Assembly (NCBI GenBank): GCA_023391815.1
Contig: JAEWAF010000079.1
Coordinates: 1-64,000 of the forward strand
Reading direction: 5' to 3'
DNA length: 64,000 nt
Origin: Pseudomonadota bacterium
Lineage (GTDB): Bacteria > Pseudomonadota > Gammaproteobacteria > Steroidobacterales > Steroidobacteraceae
Each line of letters starts with the position of its first letter. Position 1 is the first letter of the stretch. The notes beneath the pieces were generated by a model. The model did not search any database and was not told the DNA's origin. It worked only from the letters and a program-made list of their open reading frames with translations. Shown in pieces: positions 17,589 to 26,302 of the stretch. A program made the position numbers and the translations under genes.

Positions 17589-19046
17589 ATGGGGGAGGGG
17601 ATCCGAGTGGGCACGAATATTTCCAGCGTTTTCCTGGCGAGCGCCGTTGCGCTAGCAACGGTGAGTGCGGTGTCGGCGGCGCCGCTCGCCAGGCCGGTGC
17701 ATGCGGCCAATAAGGGCGGCAACGGGTTGCGGCACAAGTCTTGGAACACCACCGCGAACATCCTCACTTCCGATTACGAGTATCACGCGCCGACCAATCA
17801 GCCGAAGAATCAGCAGTATGGCAGTCAAGTCGCGCTGAGCGGCGATGGCAACATCCTGGCGGTCTCCGACTTGTGGTATTACGGCGGCAGCGAGTGGCCC
17901 TGGTACGGTTCGGGCGCGGTCTACGTGTATCGACGAGTGAGCGGCGGCTGGCAACTGGAAGCCAAGCTCGAGCCGCCGGCGGCGCGCGGCTATGATTTTT
18001 TCGGCTCGGACGTGGCGCTCAACGTGTCCGGCGATGTCCTTGCGGTGGGGGCTCAGTACGAAGGTTACGACGCACCGAGTCAGGACGCCGGGCCGGGCTC
18101 GGTGTTTGTTTTCAAACGTAACAACGGGGTCTGGACGCAAGAGGCGAAGTTGCAAGCCAGCCGCCCGCAGGACGCGGCCTCGTTCGGACGCACTGTGGAG
18201 ATCAGCGCGGCGGGCGATGTGGTTGCCGTAGGCGCACCCTACGAATCGATCGATTCGCAAGGCGTCGCACAGTCGGATGCCGGCGCGGTGTATGTATTCA
18301 CCAAACAAGCTGGCGCTTGGAGCGAGCGGAATGCGTTGACCGCGCCGGCTCCCCAAAGCAGCGATTGGTTCGGCTGGGGGCTGCGTCTGAGCGATGACGG
18401 TCGCGTACTGGGTGTGCTCGCGGCCGAGCAGAATCCCGATACGGAAGATTACGACGTGGGCGGTTGGCCCGATCGGGTCAATACCGTCTATTTGTTTCAC
18501 AACGATGGCGCCGGCACCTGGAATCTCGCCGCGGAGCTCGAAGGCTCGGCCAGCGAACCGCATTTCGGCGGCACCGCTTATGAGCCCGAGGGCCAGAACG
18601 AAGGATTCGATTTGAGCGCGGACGGTCGCACGCTCGCCATCGGCTCGCCGTTCGCAGCCGCTGCGGACGGCACGACCGGCGTGATCCGAATTTATGAGCG
18701 GCCCGCGGACCAGTGGCTGCCGACCGGCACGGTGCTGCAGCCCGATCTTCCACAGCGCCGTTCGTTCGGTACGCGCGTCACGCTGAGCGCGCAAGGTCAA
18801 TCGCTGGTTGCGTTCGCGGACCAGGATGATGGCGCGTATGGCATTCCGTATGTCGTCGCATTCGATCTGACGAAGAAACAGTGGCAGCAAAGCGCGGTGT
18901 TCCAATCGCCCGCGGCCGTCCCGGTTGCCACCGGCTTCGCGAACTCACTCGCGCTGTCGTCCAACGGTGGTTATTTCTCGCTCGGTGCTCGAACGTTCTC
19001 GACCGCGACGACCTCCTGGGGCGCGGTGCTCAGTTACCAGCGGTAA
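17589..19046 (+). CDS. Secreted beta-propeller protein (FG-GAP/integrin-alpha-like repeats)
   Basis: 485 residues, exported (hydrophobic VFLASAVALATVSAVSAAP). The rest is about seven repeats of a blade unit with the pattern FGxxVxLSxxGxxLAVGA followed by GAVYVF: VALSGDGNILAVSD, FGSDVALNVSGDVLAVGAQ, FGRTVEISAAGDVVAVGAP, FGWGLRLSDDGRVLGVLA, GFDLSADGRTLAIGSP, FGTRVTLSAQGQSLVAF and a last degenerate copy. This predicts a seven-bladed propeller for protein or sugar binding rather than catalysis. The ribosome-site-like GGGAGGGGATCC precedes an in-frame GTG at 17607, which could be the real start; the ATG at 17589 has none, but keeps the only arginine before the hydrophobic stretch. A terminator follows at 19055-19080. 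Confidence 0.82.
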   Translation: MGEGIRVGTNISSVFLASAVALATVSAVSAAPLARPVHAANKGGNGLRHKSWNTTANILTSDYEYHAPTNQPKNQQYGSQVALSGDGNILAVSDLWYYGGSEWPWYGSGAVYVYRRVSGGWQLEAKLEPPAARGYDFFGSDVALNVSGDVLAVGAQYEGYDAPSQDAGPGSVFVFKRNNGVWTQEAKLQASRPQDAASFGRTVEISAAGDVVAVGAPYESIDSQGVAQSDAGAVYVFTKQAGAWSERNALTAPAPQSSDWFGWGLRLSDDGRVLGVLAAEQNPDTEDYDVGGWPDRVNTVYLFHNDGAGTWNLAAELEGSASEPHFGGTAYEPEGQNEGFDLSADGRTLAIGSPFAAAADGTTGVIRIYERPADQWLPTGTVLQPDLPQRRSFGTRVTLSAQGQSLVAFADQDDGAYGIPYVVAFDLTKKQWQQSAVFQSPAAVPVATGFANSLALSSNGGYFSLGARTFSTATTSWGAVLSYQR

Positions 19047-19054
19047 CGGGAAAG

Positions 19055-19080
19055 GCGCCCGCTTATTTTCGAGCGGGCGC
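19055..19080. terminator. Bidirectional terminator between convergent genes
   Basis: Perfect 9-bp stem GCGCCCGCT/AGCGGGCGC with an 8-base loop (TATTTTCG), 8 bases after the propeller-gene stop. It is followed on the plus strand by GTCTTT, a weak U tract. The hairpin overlaps the last codons of the convergent minus-strand gene, whose stop is at 19063. Confidence 0.6.
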
Positions 19081-20070
19081 GTCTTTCGCCGGCTGATCCT
19101 GCTCTTGCTTTCTGGCGCCCGCCAGGATCCCTGTCATGGCGTAGTTTCCTTCGTGGCAGGCGAATTCCAGGATGTGTTCGCCAGGGTCGGCGCGCTTCAG
19201 CGTGCGCTCTCCGGTGACGGGGCCCGTGTACGCGTTCGGGTCGACGATCGTGAAGCTGTAGAGGATTTCGTCCGGCCCGGTACGTGTGAAGCGCTCGGTC
19301 AGCTCGAAGTCCCCGGACATCGGCAGGATGGCGGCATAGGATTGTTCCGGCCGGAAGTCGATGGTGTGGATCACGAGCGTCTGACCTTCGTATCTGCCGA
19401 TCGATTCGCCCATCCAGGTGCTCCAGCCACGACGTGCGTGCCTGGCGTTCAAAGGCACGATGCGCGCGTCATGAAACATTTCTGTATGTAACACGACGTA
19501 ATCGTCGGTCTGCACGATCTGCATCAAGGCGCTCCATGGCATGGGGAAGATGGACGGAACGGGCAGGGGTTGCAGGCAACGTGTCGGTGCTTCGAGCGTC
19601 TCTGGACCGTCGGTGTTGCGAATGTTCCTGGCTGCGAGCTGGCCGTAGTGATCGACGAATTCCTTGCGGCGTGGAATGCGGCCGTCCGGTGGGTCGATGA
19701 TGATCGAGGTTCGGTACTCGCCATCGACGCGCGTGAGTTCATGCCTGCGGTCCATCGCCATCTCATCGGCTTCCTCCCCGATCGTGCCACCGACGGCTGG
19801 AGCATTCTGGGTGAGATCGATGGGCGCCTCTTTCCGCAGGTTTTCCCGGCGCGCCTTGTTTTCAAGTTCCGCGGCTTCGGCGTCCGTGTACGCGCGTTTG
19901 TTGCCAAGCGCGGCCGGCCGTTGCCAGGGAGTCCGGGTGCCGAAGTCCCACGTTCCCTCCAGATCGGGGCGGTTTTGTTCCGAAGCCTGCGCCATCCCCG
20001 CCGCGAGCAGCAGGATGACTGACCCCGGGGCGCTCGTTCCCATGCACCATCGGCGCCTGCATTCGGTCAT
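19063..20070 (-). CDS. Secreted protein of unknown function
   Basis: 335 residues with a signal peptide (basic CRRRW, then SVILLLAAGMAQA). The mature protein has a charged region with EEADEMAMDRRHELTRVDGEYRTSIIIDP cut by DGRIP, then ETLEAPTRCLQ and later WMGESIGRYEGQTLVIHTIDF and FTRTGPDEILYSFTIVDPNAYTGP. The W-x-G-x-S-x-G-R/x-E-G-x-T-L-V block is recurrent in a family of secreted proteins common in Sphingomonads and Steroidobacter-like bacteria, usually annotated as hypothetical. A lipocalin-like beta-rich fold is possible. An internal ATG at 20043 would shorten the n-region. It is convergent with the propeller gene. No function is assigned. Confidence 0.72.
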   Translation of the reverse strand: MTECRRRWCMGTSAPGSVILLLAAGMAQASEQNRPDLEGTWDFGTRTPWQRPAALGNKRAYTDAEAAELENKARRENLRKEAPIDLTQNAPAVGGTIGEEADEMAMDRRHELTRVDGEYRTSIIIDPPDGRIPRRKEFVDHYGQLAARNIRNTDGPETLEAPTRCLQPLPVPSIFPMPWSALMQIVQTDDYVVLHTEMFHDARIVPLNARHARRGWSTWMGESIGRYEGQTLVIHTIDFRPEQSYAAILPMSGDFELTERFTRTGPDEILYSFTIVDPNAYTGPVTGERTLKRADPGEHILEFACHEGNYAMTGILAGARKQEQDQPAKDAPARK

Positions 20071-20140
20071 AGTGCTTGCCTGTGTTGGATAGGATGCTTG
20101 GGACGCAACGTATCCGTCGAAGGTTGCAGGCGTGAGCGGG

Positions 20141-21181
20141 TCAGTCCGTTACGAGGAACTGCAAGCGCTTGAGCAGCTGGCCCTGAGGGGTTCTCACGTC
20201 GACGATCCAGCGGCCGGGCGCATTTGCGGGGAAGAGAGCCTTGCGGGAATAGGTGCGCCAGCCGCTGTCGTTGCCGCCATGAATCTCCGCGCTGATGCGT
20301 TCGACTTCACCGTCGTGGCGCCATTCAAAGATGATGGATTGAGCGACACCGCTCGGCGCACGAATCGCGGCGAAGGCAACGACGCCTTGGCTGAGCTCGG
20401 CGGTTGTCAGTGAGCGCACGGCGAGGCCGGGCGTGCGATCGACAATGGATTGAGTGATGACGGCTTGAGTGACAGCGAGCCCTGCGGGTGGAACGTGTGC
20501 GCGTAACAACCACACCAACAGCGGTGCGAGCGTGGAGCAAGCGACCCAGATCAGCTTGTGACGCGTCGAGCGCAAGGATCGCAGCGACATCGGTGCCGTC
20601 AACAACAACCACACACCGACGGCGCCGAGCGATAGTGGCAGCGCTTGTTCGAGCGACAGATGTACGACCATCGGCACGACGACGACCGCCACGATCAAGC
20701 TGCAATAGGCATGAAACAGCAAACGGGTCGCCGCGCGCGCTGCGATCCAGCGCTCGTAGAGAGGATCCAGTGCCGTGAGGAGAGCGGCTGCCGCGGCGAT
20801 GCAGATGAAGACGATCTGGCCCAGATCGCGCTGTAACGAGCCGAATAGGAATGGCAAGGAGAAGAACAGTACTTCCTGTTGCAACGACTGCGTCAGGAAG
20901 TTCGAAACAAACTTACCGATGCCCGAGCGACGCCGCTCCAGAAACCGCCGGACGACGGGCTCGATCAGCAGCCATACCCAGCCGGCCAGAGCGGCGATCG
21001 CGATGATGCGTGCGAGATCCGCGCCGCGCTTGACCATCACGAAGCCGATCACGCCCGTGATGAAGCTGATGGTCGGAATGAGCCAAGGGACGCGCTCCAG
21101 GAAGCGGGCGATGCGAGTGAGTTTTCCCGAGGGCTCGACTGCGCCGGCCTGAGACTCTGCAACCGTTGTCGGTATCTCCAT
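20141..21181 (-). CDS. DUF5924/DUF2914-type membrane protein
   Basis: 346 residues. About eight hydrophobic helices fill the first 240 residues (WLIPTISFITGVIGFVMV, IIAIAALAGWVWLLIEPVV, IVFICIAAAAALLTAL, and others). A soluble C-terminal domain of about 100 residues then begins ELSQGVVAFAAIRAP and contains IIFEWRHDGEVERISAEIHGG and GWRTYSRKALFP, a DUF2914-like pattern (beta-rich, probably periplasmic, with the GWRTYSRK block). Such proteins are widespread in Proteobacteria and have no settled function. The gene stands alone; a perfect 16-bp palindrome lies 18 bases upstream of the start. Confidence 0.78.
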   Translation of the reverse strand: MEIPTTVAESQAGAVEPSGKLTRIARFLERVPWLIPTISFITGVIGFVMVKRGADLARIIAIAALAGWVWLLIEPVVRRFLERRRSGIGKFVSNFLTQSLQQEVLFFSLPFLFGSLQRDLGQIVFICIAAAAALLTALDPLYERWIAARAATRLLFHAYCSLIVAVVVVPMVVHLSLEQALPLSLGAVGVWLLLTAPMSLRSLRSTRHKLIWVACSTLAPLLVWLLRAHVPPAGLAVTQAVITQSIVDRTPGLAVRSLTTAELSQGVVAFAAIRAPSGVAQSIIFEWRHDGEVERISAEIHGGNDSGWRTYSRKALFPANAPGRWIVDVRTPQGQLLKRLQFLVTD

Positions 21182-21496
21182 CGTGATGTTCGGGAAAAGT
21201 CGCCCGCGGGCGACATTCAGATGATTGAAAGCGCCGTCACGATATCGAATGCGCCGCGCCCGGGGAAGGGCAGCGGCGCCAAAGGGTCAAAGGGCGTCGA
21301 TCTCATGCCACGCGTCGCATTTGAGCTTGTTCGACGATAGGAGGCGCGATTTCAGGCGATGCCTGAGCTGCGACCCGGCGTTTCGCGGGCGAAATTCACC
21401 CATGTTAATGCGCCATTTCCGAGCCTATGTGAATTGGACAACGAAAACAACATTTGTTATTCGTATAACAAAGACACATAACGCCGGGGAGTGGCC
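21182..21496. other. Intergenic region (315 bases) with two palindromes
   Basis: Between divergent genes. It holds GTCGCCCGCGGGCGAC at 21199-21214, a perfect 16-bp palindrome just upstream of the membrane-protein start, and the inverted repeat at 21453-21472 next to the TonB-receptor promoter. The middle is G/C-rich with no gene-like frame that I would support. Confidence 0.6.
21434..21472 (+). promoter_or_regulatory. Promoter and operator of the receptor-permease-RpiR cluster
   Basis: A perfect inverted repeat TTTGTTAT-TCGT-ATAACAAA lies at 21453-21472, 25 bases before the TonB-receptor start. A -35-like TTGGAC at 21434 with 17-18 base spacing puts the -10 (TTATTC or TATTCG, 21457-21463) inside the left arm, so a bound protein would block RNA polymerase. 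The RpiR-family regulator encoded at 25314 in the same cluster is the obvious candidate. The repeat is seen directly; the binding partner is inferred. Confidence 0.55.
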
Positions 21497-23794
21497 ATGA
21501 CGATGCGATCGAACCGCTGGCTGATGGCGATGACGGGTTTAGCCGCGACGACCGCGTGGGCTCAGCAGGAGCCCGCGGGAGTGCTGGACGAAATCACGGT
21601 GACGGCGACCAGGCGCGCCGAGTCGGTGCAGGACGTGCCGTACAACATTCAGGCGATCTCGTCGCAGACCCTGGAGGTCACCGGGGCGCTCGAACAGCGC
21701 GACTTCGCCCGCATGATTCCCGGGCTGTCCATGATCGACGACGGCGCGCGCGACGGTGTCCAATTCGTGCTTCGCGGCCTGACCACGGGCAGCAACTCCG
21801 GCGCGTTGGGGCAGACCACGACGACGTACGTGGACGAGACCCAGGTCGATCTGTACTTCGGCTTGCTGGACCTGAAACTGCTCGATGTCGATCGCATCGA
21901 AGTGTTGCGCGGTCCTCAGGGCACGCTCTATGGCGGCGGTGCCATCGGCGGCACGCTGCGTTACATCTCCACCAAGCCTGACCTTCACGAGACTGACGCG
22001 CGCATCAGCACGATGGTGTCGTCGACGGAAAGCGGCGGGACCAATCAGGACGTGAGCGGGATGCTCAACCTGCCGCTGGTCGAGGACAAGCTCGCGATCC
22101 GCGCGAACCTCGGCTATTTCGACAACGCCGGTTATATCGATAACATCCGGCTCGGGCTCAGTGACATCAATTGGGATCGCACGGTCTCCGGCCGCGTCGC
22201 GTTGTTGGCCAAACCGATCGAACCGTTGCAGATCGAGCTGACGCACTACTACCAGCGCGGTAACTACGGTGCGTCGTCGGATGCGTTCGAACAACTCGGC
22301 GGGCGGCGTGTCGATACCTACGCGCCGGCCGGCGAGGGGCAGCGTCGGGCCGGATTGACGAACTTGTCGGCGAAGTTCGATTTCGGTTGGAGCGAGCTCA
22401 CCTCCAGCAGCTCATACGTGCGCGAGCGCGGGCGCAACTTCGACGACAACACCTATTTCCTGCGCGACAGCGTATTCGCAAGCTTCCTGCCGCCGGAGCT
22501 GTTGCCCGAGCTCACCTTGAGCACGGAGCGGCGGCGCGAAGGGCGGACGTTCACCCAGGAGCTCCGACTGGTGTCCAAAGATACGGAGCGTTGGGACTGG
22601 CTGGCGGGCTTGTATTGGTACGACAGCAAAAGCTCGGAGGCGTTGCAGGAGCGCGTGACCCGTCCGTTCCCCGGCCAGGCGGATTTCGAGGAGTTCGTGA
22701 TCGGCGCTGCGTTGAACGACGACAAGGAATATTTCCTCACGTCGGATCCGACCAGGATCAACCAGTGGGCCGTGTTCGGCGAGATCGGTTACCGCATCAC
22801 TCCGGAACTGCGCGTCTCGCTCGGGGCACGCCACTTCGACTATCGGCTGCGCGAGACTTTCTACGGCATCGATCAGTTCTTCGGTGTCGACGCTCGCGAT
22901 GAGAACGGCATTGCGCGGACCACGCCGCTTGCCGATGAATACAGTTTTGGCCGTGCCGACGATGACGATGAAATCTATCGGCTCAACGCTTCTTACGACC
23001 TCAGCGACGACGACCTGGTGTATGTGACGATTGCCGAGGGTTATCGTCCCGGCGGCTTCAATCTCGTCACGCCGAATACCGGCGTGCCGCTCGATGAGCG
23101 TCAGTATGACCCGGACAGCATCGTGAGCTACGAGGTCGGCGGCAAGTTGTCGCTGCTCGACCGGCAGGTGTATCTGAGCACCGCGGTTTATTACATCGAC
23201 TGGTCGGACATCCAGACCTTGGTGCCGACGGACCTGGGCTTCGTGATTTTTGGCAACGCCGGTAAGGCGTCCGCGCGTGGCTTCGAGCTGGAGTTGCAGT
23301 CTCGTGGGCTGCTGGCGGACGGATTGTCGATGTCGATCGGCTACTCCTACACCGACGTGCAGCTGGAAGAGTCCATCGACAACCTCGGATTGAAGGGCGA
23401 TCACGCGCCTCGCGTCCCCCGGCATTCCGGCTCGCTCATGGCGGACTACGAGATCAGGACCGACGCGCCCTGGACCGCCGGCATCAATGTTTCCACCAGC
23501 TATACCGGCAGCTCGGCCAGCGCGTTCGGCCCGGTCGTGCCGCAGTTCGATGGCTCGCTGCGGGCCAACGATCTGTATCTGGAGCAGGATGCTTACTGGC
23601 TGACCAACGTGGCGGCGCGCTTCCAATTGAATGCGTGGACGGTGCGTCTGTTCGTCGACAACGTTCTGAACGATGACGTCGACCTGTCGCGAGTCATGGC
23701 GAGGTCGGATTCGCAGTATCGCAGCCCGTACGTCACGCGCAGCGTGAATCGACCGCGAACCGTCGGCCTGCAGCTGACCTGGGATCTTCGCTAG
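21497..23794 (+). CDS. TonB-dependent outer-membrane receptor
   Basis: About 765 residues with signal peptide MTMRSNRWLMAMTGLAATTAWAQ cut before QEPAG. TonB-box-like DEITVTATRRAE, plug motifs VPYNIQAISS, FVLRGLTTGS, VDRIEVLRGPQGTLYG and GAIGGTLRYISTKP, then a 22-strand-type barrel with DDLVYVTIAEGYRPGGFN and AYWLTNVAARF, ending in VGLQLTWDLR. This is the pattern of receptors often annotated as iron-complex receptors, but the neighbours (APC permease and RpiR regulator) point to an organic nutrient. ATG at 21497 is preferred to GTG at 21491, with GGGGAG as ribosome site. The stop TAG shares its last G with the GTG start of the permease, so expression is coupled. Confidence 0.93.
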   Translation: MTMRSNRWLMAMTGLAATTAWAQQEPAGVLDEITVTATRRAESVQDVPYNIQAISSQTLEVTGALEQRDFARMIPGLSMIDDGARDGVQFVLRGLTTGSNSGALGQTTTTYVDETQVDLYFGLLDLKLLDVDRIEVLRGPQGTLYGGGAIGGTLRYISTKPDLHETDARISTMVSSTESGGTNQDVSGMLNLPLVEDKLAIRANLGYFDNAGYIDNIRLGLSDINWDRTVSGRVALLAKPIEPLQIELTHYYQRGNYGASSDAFEQLGGRRVDTYAPAGEGQRRAGLTNLSAKFDFGWSELTSSSSYVRERGRNFDDNTYFLRDSVFASFLPPELLPELTLSTERRREGRTFTQELRLVSKDTERWDWLAGLYWYDSKSSEALQERVTRPFPGQADFEEFVIGAALNDDKEYFLTSDPTRINQWAVFGEIGYRITPELRVSLGARHFDYRLRETFYGIDQFFGVDARDENGIARTTPLADEYSFGRADDDDEIYRLNASYDLSDDDLVYVTIAEGYRPGGFNLVTPNTGVPLDERQYDPDSIVSYEVGGKLSLLDRQVYLSTAVYYIDWSDIQTLVPTDLGFVIFGNAGKASARGFELELQSRGLLADGLSMSIGYSYTDVQLEESIDNLGLKGDHAPRVPRHSGSLMADYEIRTDAPWTAGINVSTSYTGSSASAFGPVVPQFDGSLRANDLYLEQDAYWLTNVAARFQLNAWTVRLFVDNVLNDDVDLSRVMARSDSQYRSPYVTRSVNRPRTVGLQLTWDLR

Positions 23795-25254
23795 TGGCGC
23801 GCGGCTCCGGCCTGTCGAGGTTGTTCGAACGCAAGTCCGTCGAGTCGCTGGTGACCCAGACACCGGCTTCGGCGGCCTTGCCGCGAACGCTGAGTTTCTT
23901 CAGTCTCACTTGCTTCGGCGTTGGCAGCACCATCGGTGCGGGCATTTTTGTCCTGACCGGCACGGTGGCGGCTGAGCACGCCGGACCGGCGGTCGTGATC
24001 TCGTTCGTGCTCGCGAGCATCGCGTGTGCGCTCGCGGGGCTGTGTTACGCTGAATTCGCGTCGATGGTTCCGGTCGCTGGGAGCGCCTATACGTATGCTT
24101 ACGCGACGTTGGGGGAGGCGGTCGCATGGACCATCGGCTGGTGTCTCGTGCTCGAATATCTGTTCGCGAGCTCGCTGATCGCGATCGGTTGGGCGGGCTA
24201 TGCGACATCGATGGCTGCCGACTTCGGCTGGATCTTGCCCGCCTCGTTGACGCAGGCGCCGTTGGATGTCACGGCGCAGGGACTCGTTGCGACGGGTGGT
24301 CTTTTCAACGTGCCGGCCGCGGCTGTCGTCGTGCTGTGTACGGCATTGCTGCTCGCGGGAACGCAGCTGTCGGCTCGCGTCAACGATTTGATCGTGGTCG
24401 CGAAGGTGGTGGTCATCCTCATCGTCGGCATCGCCGGACTGATGTTCGTGCAAGTCGAGCACTGGACACCGTTCCTGCCGGCGAACACCGGCGGTTTCGG
24501 CGATTTCGGTGTGAGTGGCGTGGTGACCGGAGCGGCCATCGTTTTCTATGCGTACGTCGGCTTCGATGCCGTTTCAGCGATGTCGCAGGAAACTCGTGAG
24601 GCGCAACGAGTCGTGCCATGGGCATTGATTACGTCGCTCGTGATTTGCACCGTGCTCTACGTGCTCGTCGCGCTGATGGTGACGGGCCTGGCGGACTATC
24701 GCGAGTTGGGCGTTGCCGATCCGGTCTACGTTGCGCTGGCCGCGGCCGGGCCGGCGCTCGCGTGGGCGAAACCGCTGATCGGAGCGGTCGTCGTGGTCGG
24801 GCTGATCTCGGCATTGCTGGTGACCCTGCTCGGGCAGGTACGCATTTTCTACGGCATGGCGCGGGACGGTTTGTTGCCGCCGGCGTTCGTGGCGGTCCAT
24901 CCGCGATGGCGCACGCCGCACATTGGAACGCTCGTCACCGGCGCGAGCGCGGCGCTCATTGCCGGCGCTTTTCCACTGCAGCTGCTGGGGGAATTGATTT
25001 CCATCGGCACGTTGCTCGCATTCGCGATCGTTTGTCTCGGCGTGATCGTCTTGCGACGGCATCGGCCCGATCTGCCGCGCCCGTTCCGAGTCCCGGGTTA
25101 TCCCTTGGTGCCCGTTGCCGGCATTCTGGTGTGCGTGGCATTGATGGCGAGCTTACCGCGCGACACATGGGTGCGGCTCTTGCTGTGGTTGCTCATCGGT
25201 GCCGCGCTGTATGCGTCCTATGGCTTGAAGCACTCGAAGCTGAGGCGCTCTTGA
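23794..25254 (+). CDS. APC-superfamily amino-acid permease
   Basis: 486 residues and about twelve membrane helices. The first helix has GVGSTIGAGIFVLTGTVAAEHAGPAV, split below: GxGSTIGAGIF is the unwound substrate-carboxylate motif of the cationic amino-acid transporter/APC group. Later helices include CYAEFASMVPVAGSAYTYAY and GAAIVFYAYVGFDAVSAMSQE, standard for YfnA/CAT-type permeases. It starts with GTG overlapping the receptor stop by one base (TAGTG). In the inner membrane it would import the amino acid or small amine brought in by the receptor. Substrate unknown. Confidence 0.9.
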   Translation: MARGSGLSRLFERKSVESLVTQTPASAALPRTLSFFSLTCFGVGSTIGAGIFVLTGTVAAEHAGPAVVISFVLASIACALAGLCYAEFASMVPVAGSAYTYAYATLGEAVAWTIGWCLVLEYLFASSLIAIGWAGYATSMAADFGWILPASLTQAPLDVTAQGLVATGGLFNVPAAAVVVLCTALLLAGTQLSARVNDLIVVAKVVVILIVGIAGLMFVQVEHWTPFLPANTGGFGDFGVSGVVTGAAIVFYAYVGFDAVSAMSQETREAQRVVPWALITSLVICTVLYVLVALMVTGLADYRELGVADPVYVALAAAGPALAWAKPLIGAVVVVGLISALLVTLLGQVRIFYGMARDGLLPPAFVAVHPRWRTPHIGTLVTGASAALIAGAFPLQLLGELISIGTLLAFAIVCLGVIVLRRHRPDLPRPFRVPGYPLVPVAGILVCVALMASLPRDTWVRLLLWLLIGAALYASYGLKHSKLRRS

Positions 25255-25313
25255 ATCGTCGGCTCCGAGGTGCATGATAGCGGCGCGATCAACATCGGAG
25301 CGAAGCCGAAGCA

Positions 25314-26291
25314 ATGGATAAAGACAGTTCGACTCAAGCCCGGCACGCGCACCGCTATCAATCGCTCATACAGTCGCGTGCGGCGGAGTTGAGCACGGCG
25401 GAGCAGGCCGTCGCGGCGCATCTGGCTGCGCATCCCGAGCAACTGCCGTTCGAAACAGCGGATTCAATCGCCAAGCGATTGGGTGTCAGCGCGATGACGG
25501 TCGGACGCGCGCTGAAGGCGTTGGGCTATCGCGGCTTGGGAGAGTTGCGGGCGGAGATGCGCTCGGAGATGCCGGATGCGACCCGTGCGCCCTGGGTCAA
25601 GCGGGGTGCTACCGCCACCGCGCCGGTTCCTAAAAACCTCGAACGGGCGCGAGCCATGCGCGCCGAGTTGGAGGCGATCGAGGCTGTGCATGCGCTCGCC
25701 GAGACTTCGATGTGGCGAGACGTGGTCAAAGTCATCGCCGCCGCCGACAAAGTGTTCGTCGCGGGCTTCCAGACCGAGCGTGGCCTGGCCATGGCGTTTG
25801 CCGATCAGCTTGCTTACGTGCGGCCGGGTGTACGTTATTTGTCCGTCGACAGTCGAGCGTTCGCGGATCTGAAAACGGAGGCCACCGCTCGCAGCTGCCT
25901 GCTGATGATCGATTGTCGCCGCTACTCGCGATGGTTCCGCTTGCTGGCGCAGAAGGCGACGAGTCTCAAAGTGCCGCTGGTGCTGGCTACGGATGCGTAC
26001 TGTCGATGGGCGAGCGAAGTCACTCCGCACGCCTTGCAGGTGCGGACCGACTCCGGTCGTTTCTGGGACAACAATGCGCCGATCGGCAGCATGTTGAATC
26101 TGCTGGTCGAGGATGTGATCGAGCAGTTGGGCGATTCGGTGTACGAGCATCTGGACGCCGCCACCGAATTCGGCACCACCTTCGTCGGCTTCGACCGCGT
26201 GCATCGCCAGCGCGGCGGCGAGGATGAAAAAGCGACGCGCAAAGCGGGTCAGCGGGGCGCGGCGAAGAACCCAACGCGCGCCAGGCGCTGA
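25314..26291 (+). CDS. MurR/RpiR-family transcriptional regulator
   Basis: 325 residues. The N-terminal RpiR helix-turn-helix (LSTAEQAVAAHLAAHPEQLP, then IAKRLGVSAMTVGRALKALGY) is followed by a SIS-type domain (AADKVFVAGFQTERGLAMAF, RSCLLMIDCRRYSRW, VPLVLATDAYCRWASE). RpiR SIS domains normally bind sugar phosphates; here the phosphate-binding serines of the SIS loop are not obvious (GFQTERG in place of GxGxS), so the ligand may not be a sugar phosphate. Its cluster contains a TonB receptor and amino-acid permease with a promoter palindrome at 21453-21472, a likely target. The C-terminus is a basic tail (KATRKAGQRG...RR). Confidence 0.88.
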   Translation: MDKDSSTQARHAHRYQSLIQSRAAELSTAEQAVAAHLAAHPEQLPFETADSIAKRLGVSAMTVGRALKALGYRGLGELRAEMRSEMPDATRAPWVKRGATATAPVPKNLERARAMRAELEAIEAVHALAETSMWRDVVKVIAAADKVFVAGFQTERGLAMAFADQLAYVRPGVRYLSVDSRAFADLKTEATARSCLLMIDCRRYSRWFRLLAQKATSLKVPLVLATDAYCRWASEVTPHALQVRTDSGRFWDNNAPIGSMLNLLVEDVIEQLGDSVYEHLDAATEFGTTFVGFDRVHRQRGGEDEKATRKAGQRGAAKNPTRARR

Positions 26292-26302
26292 CCCGGTCCG
26301 CT

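Noticed and set aside
22412..23863. A 483-residue minus-strand open frame opposite the second TonB receptor
   Set aside because: Antisense shadow of a clear receptor gene; no signal peptide or family motif.
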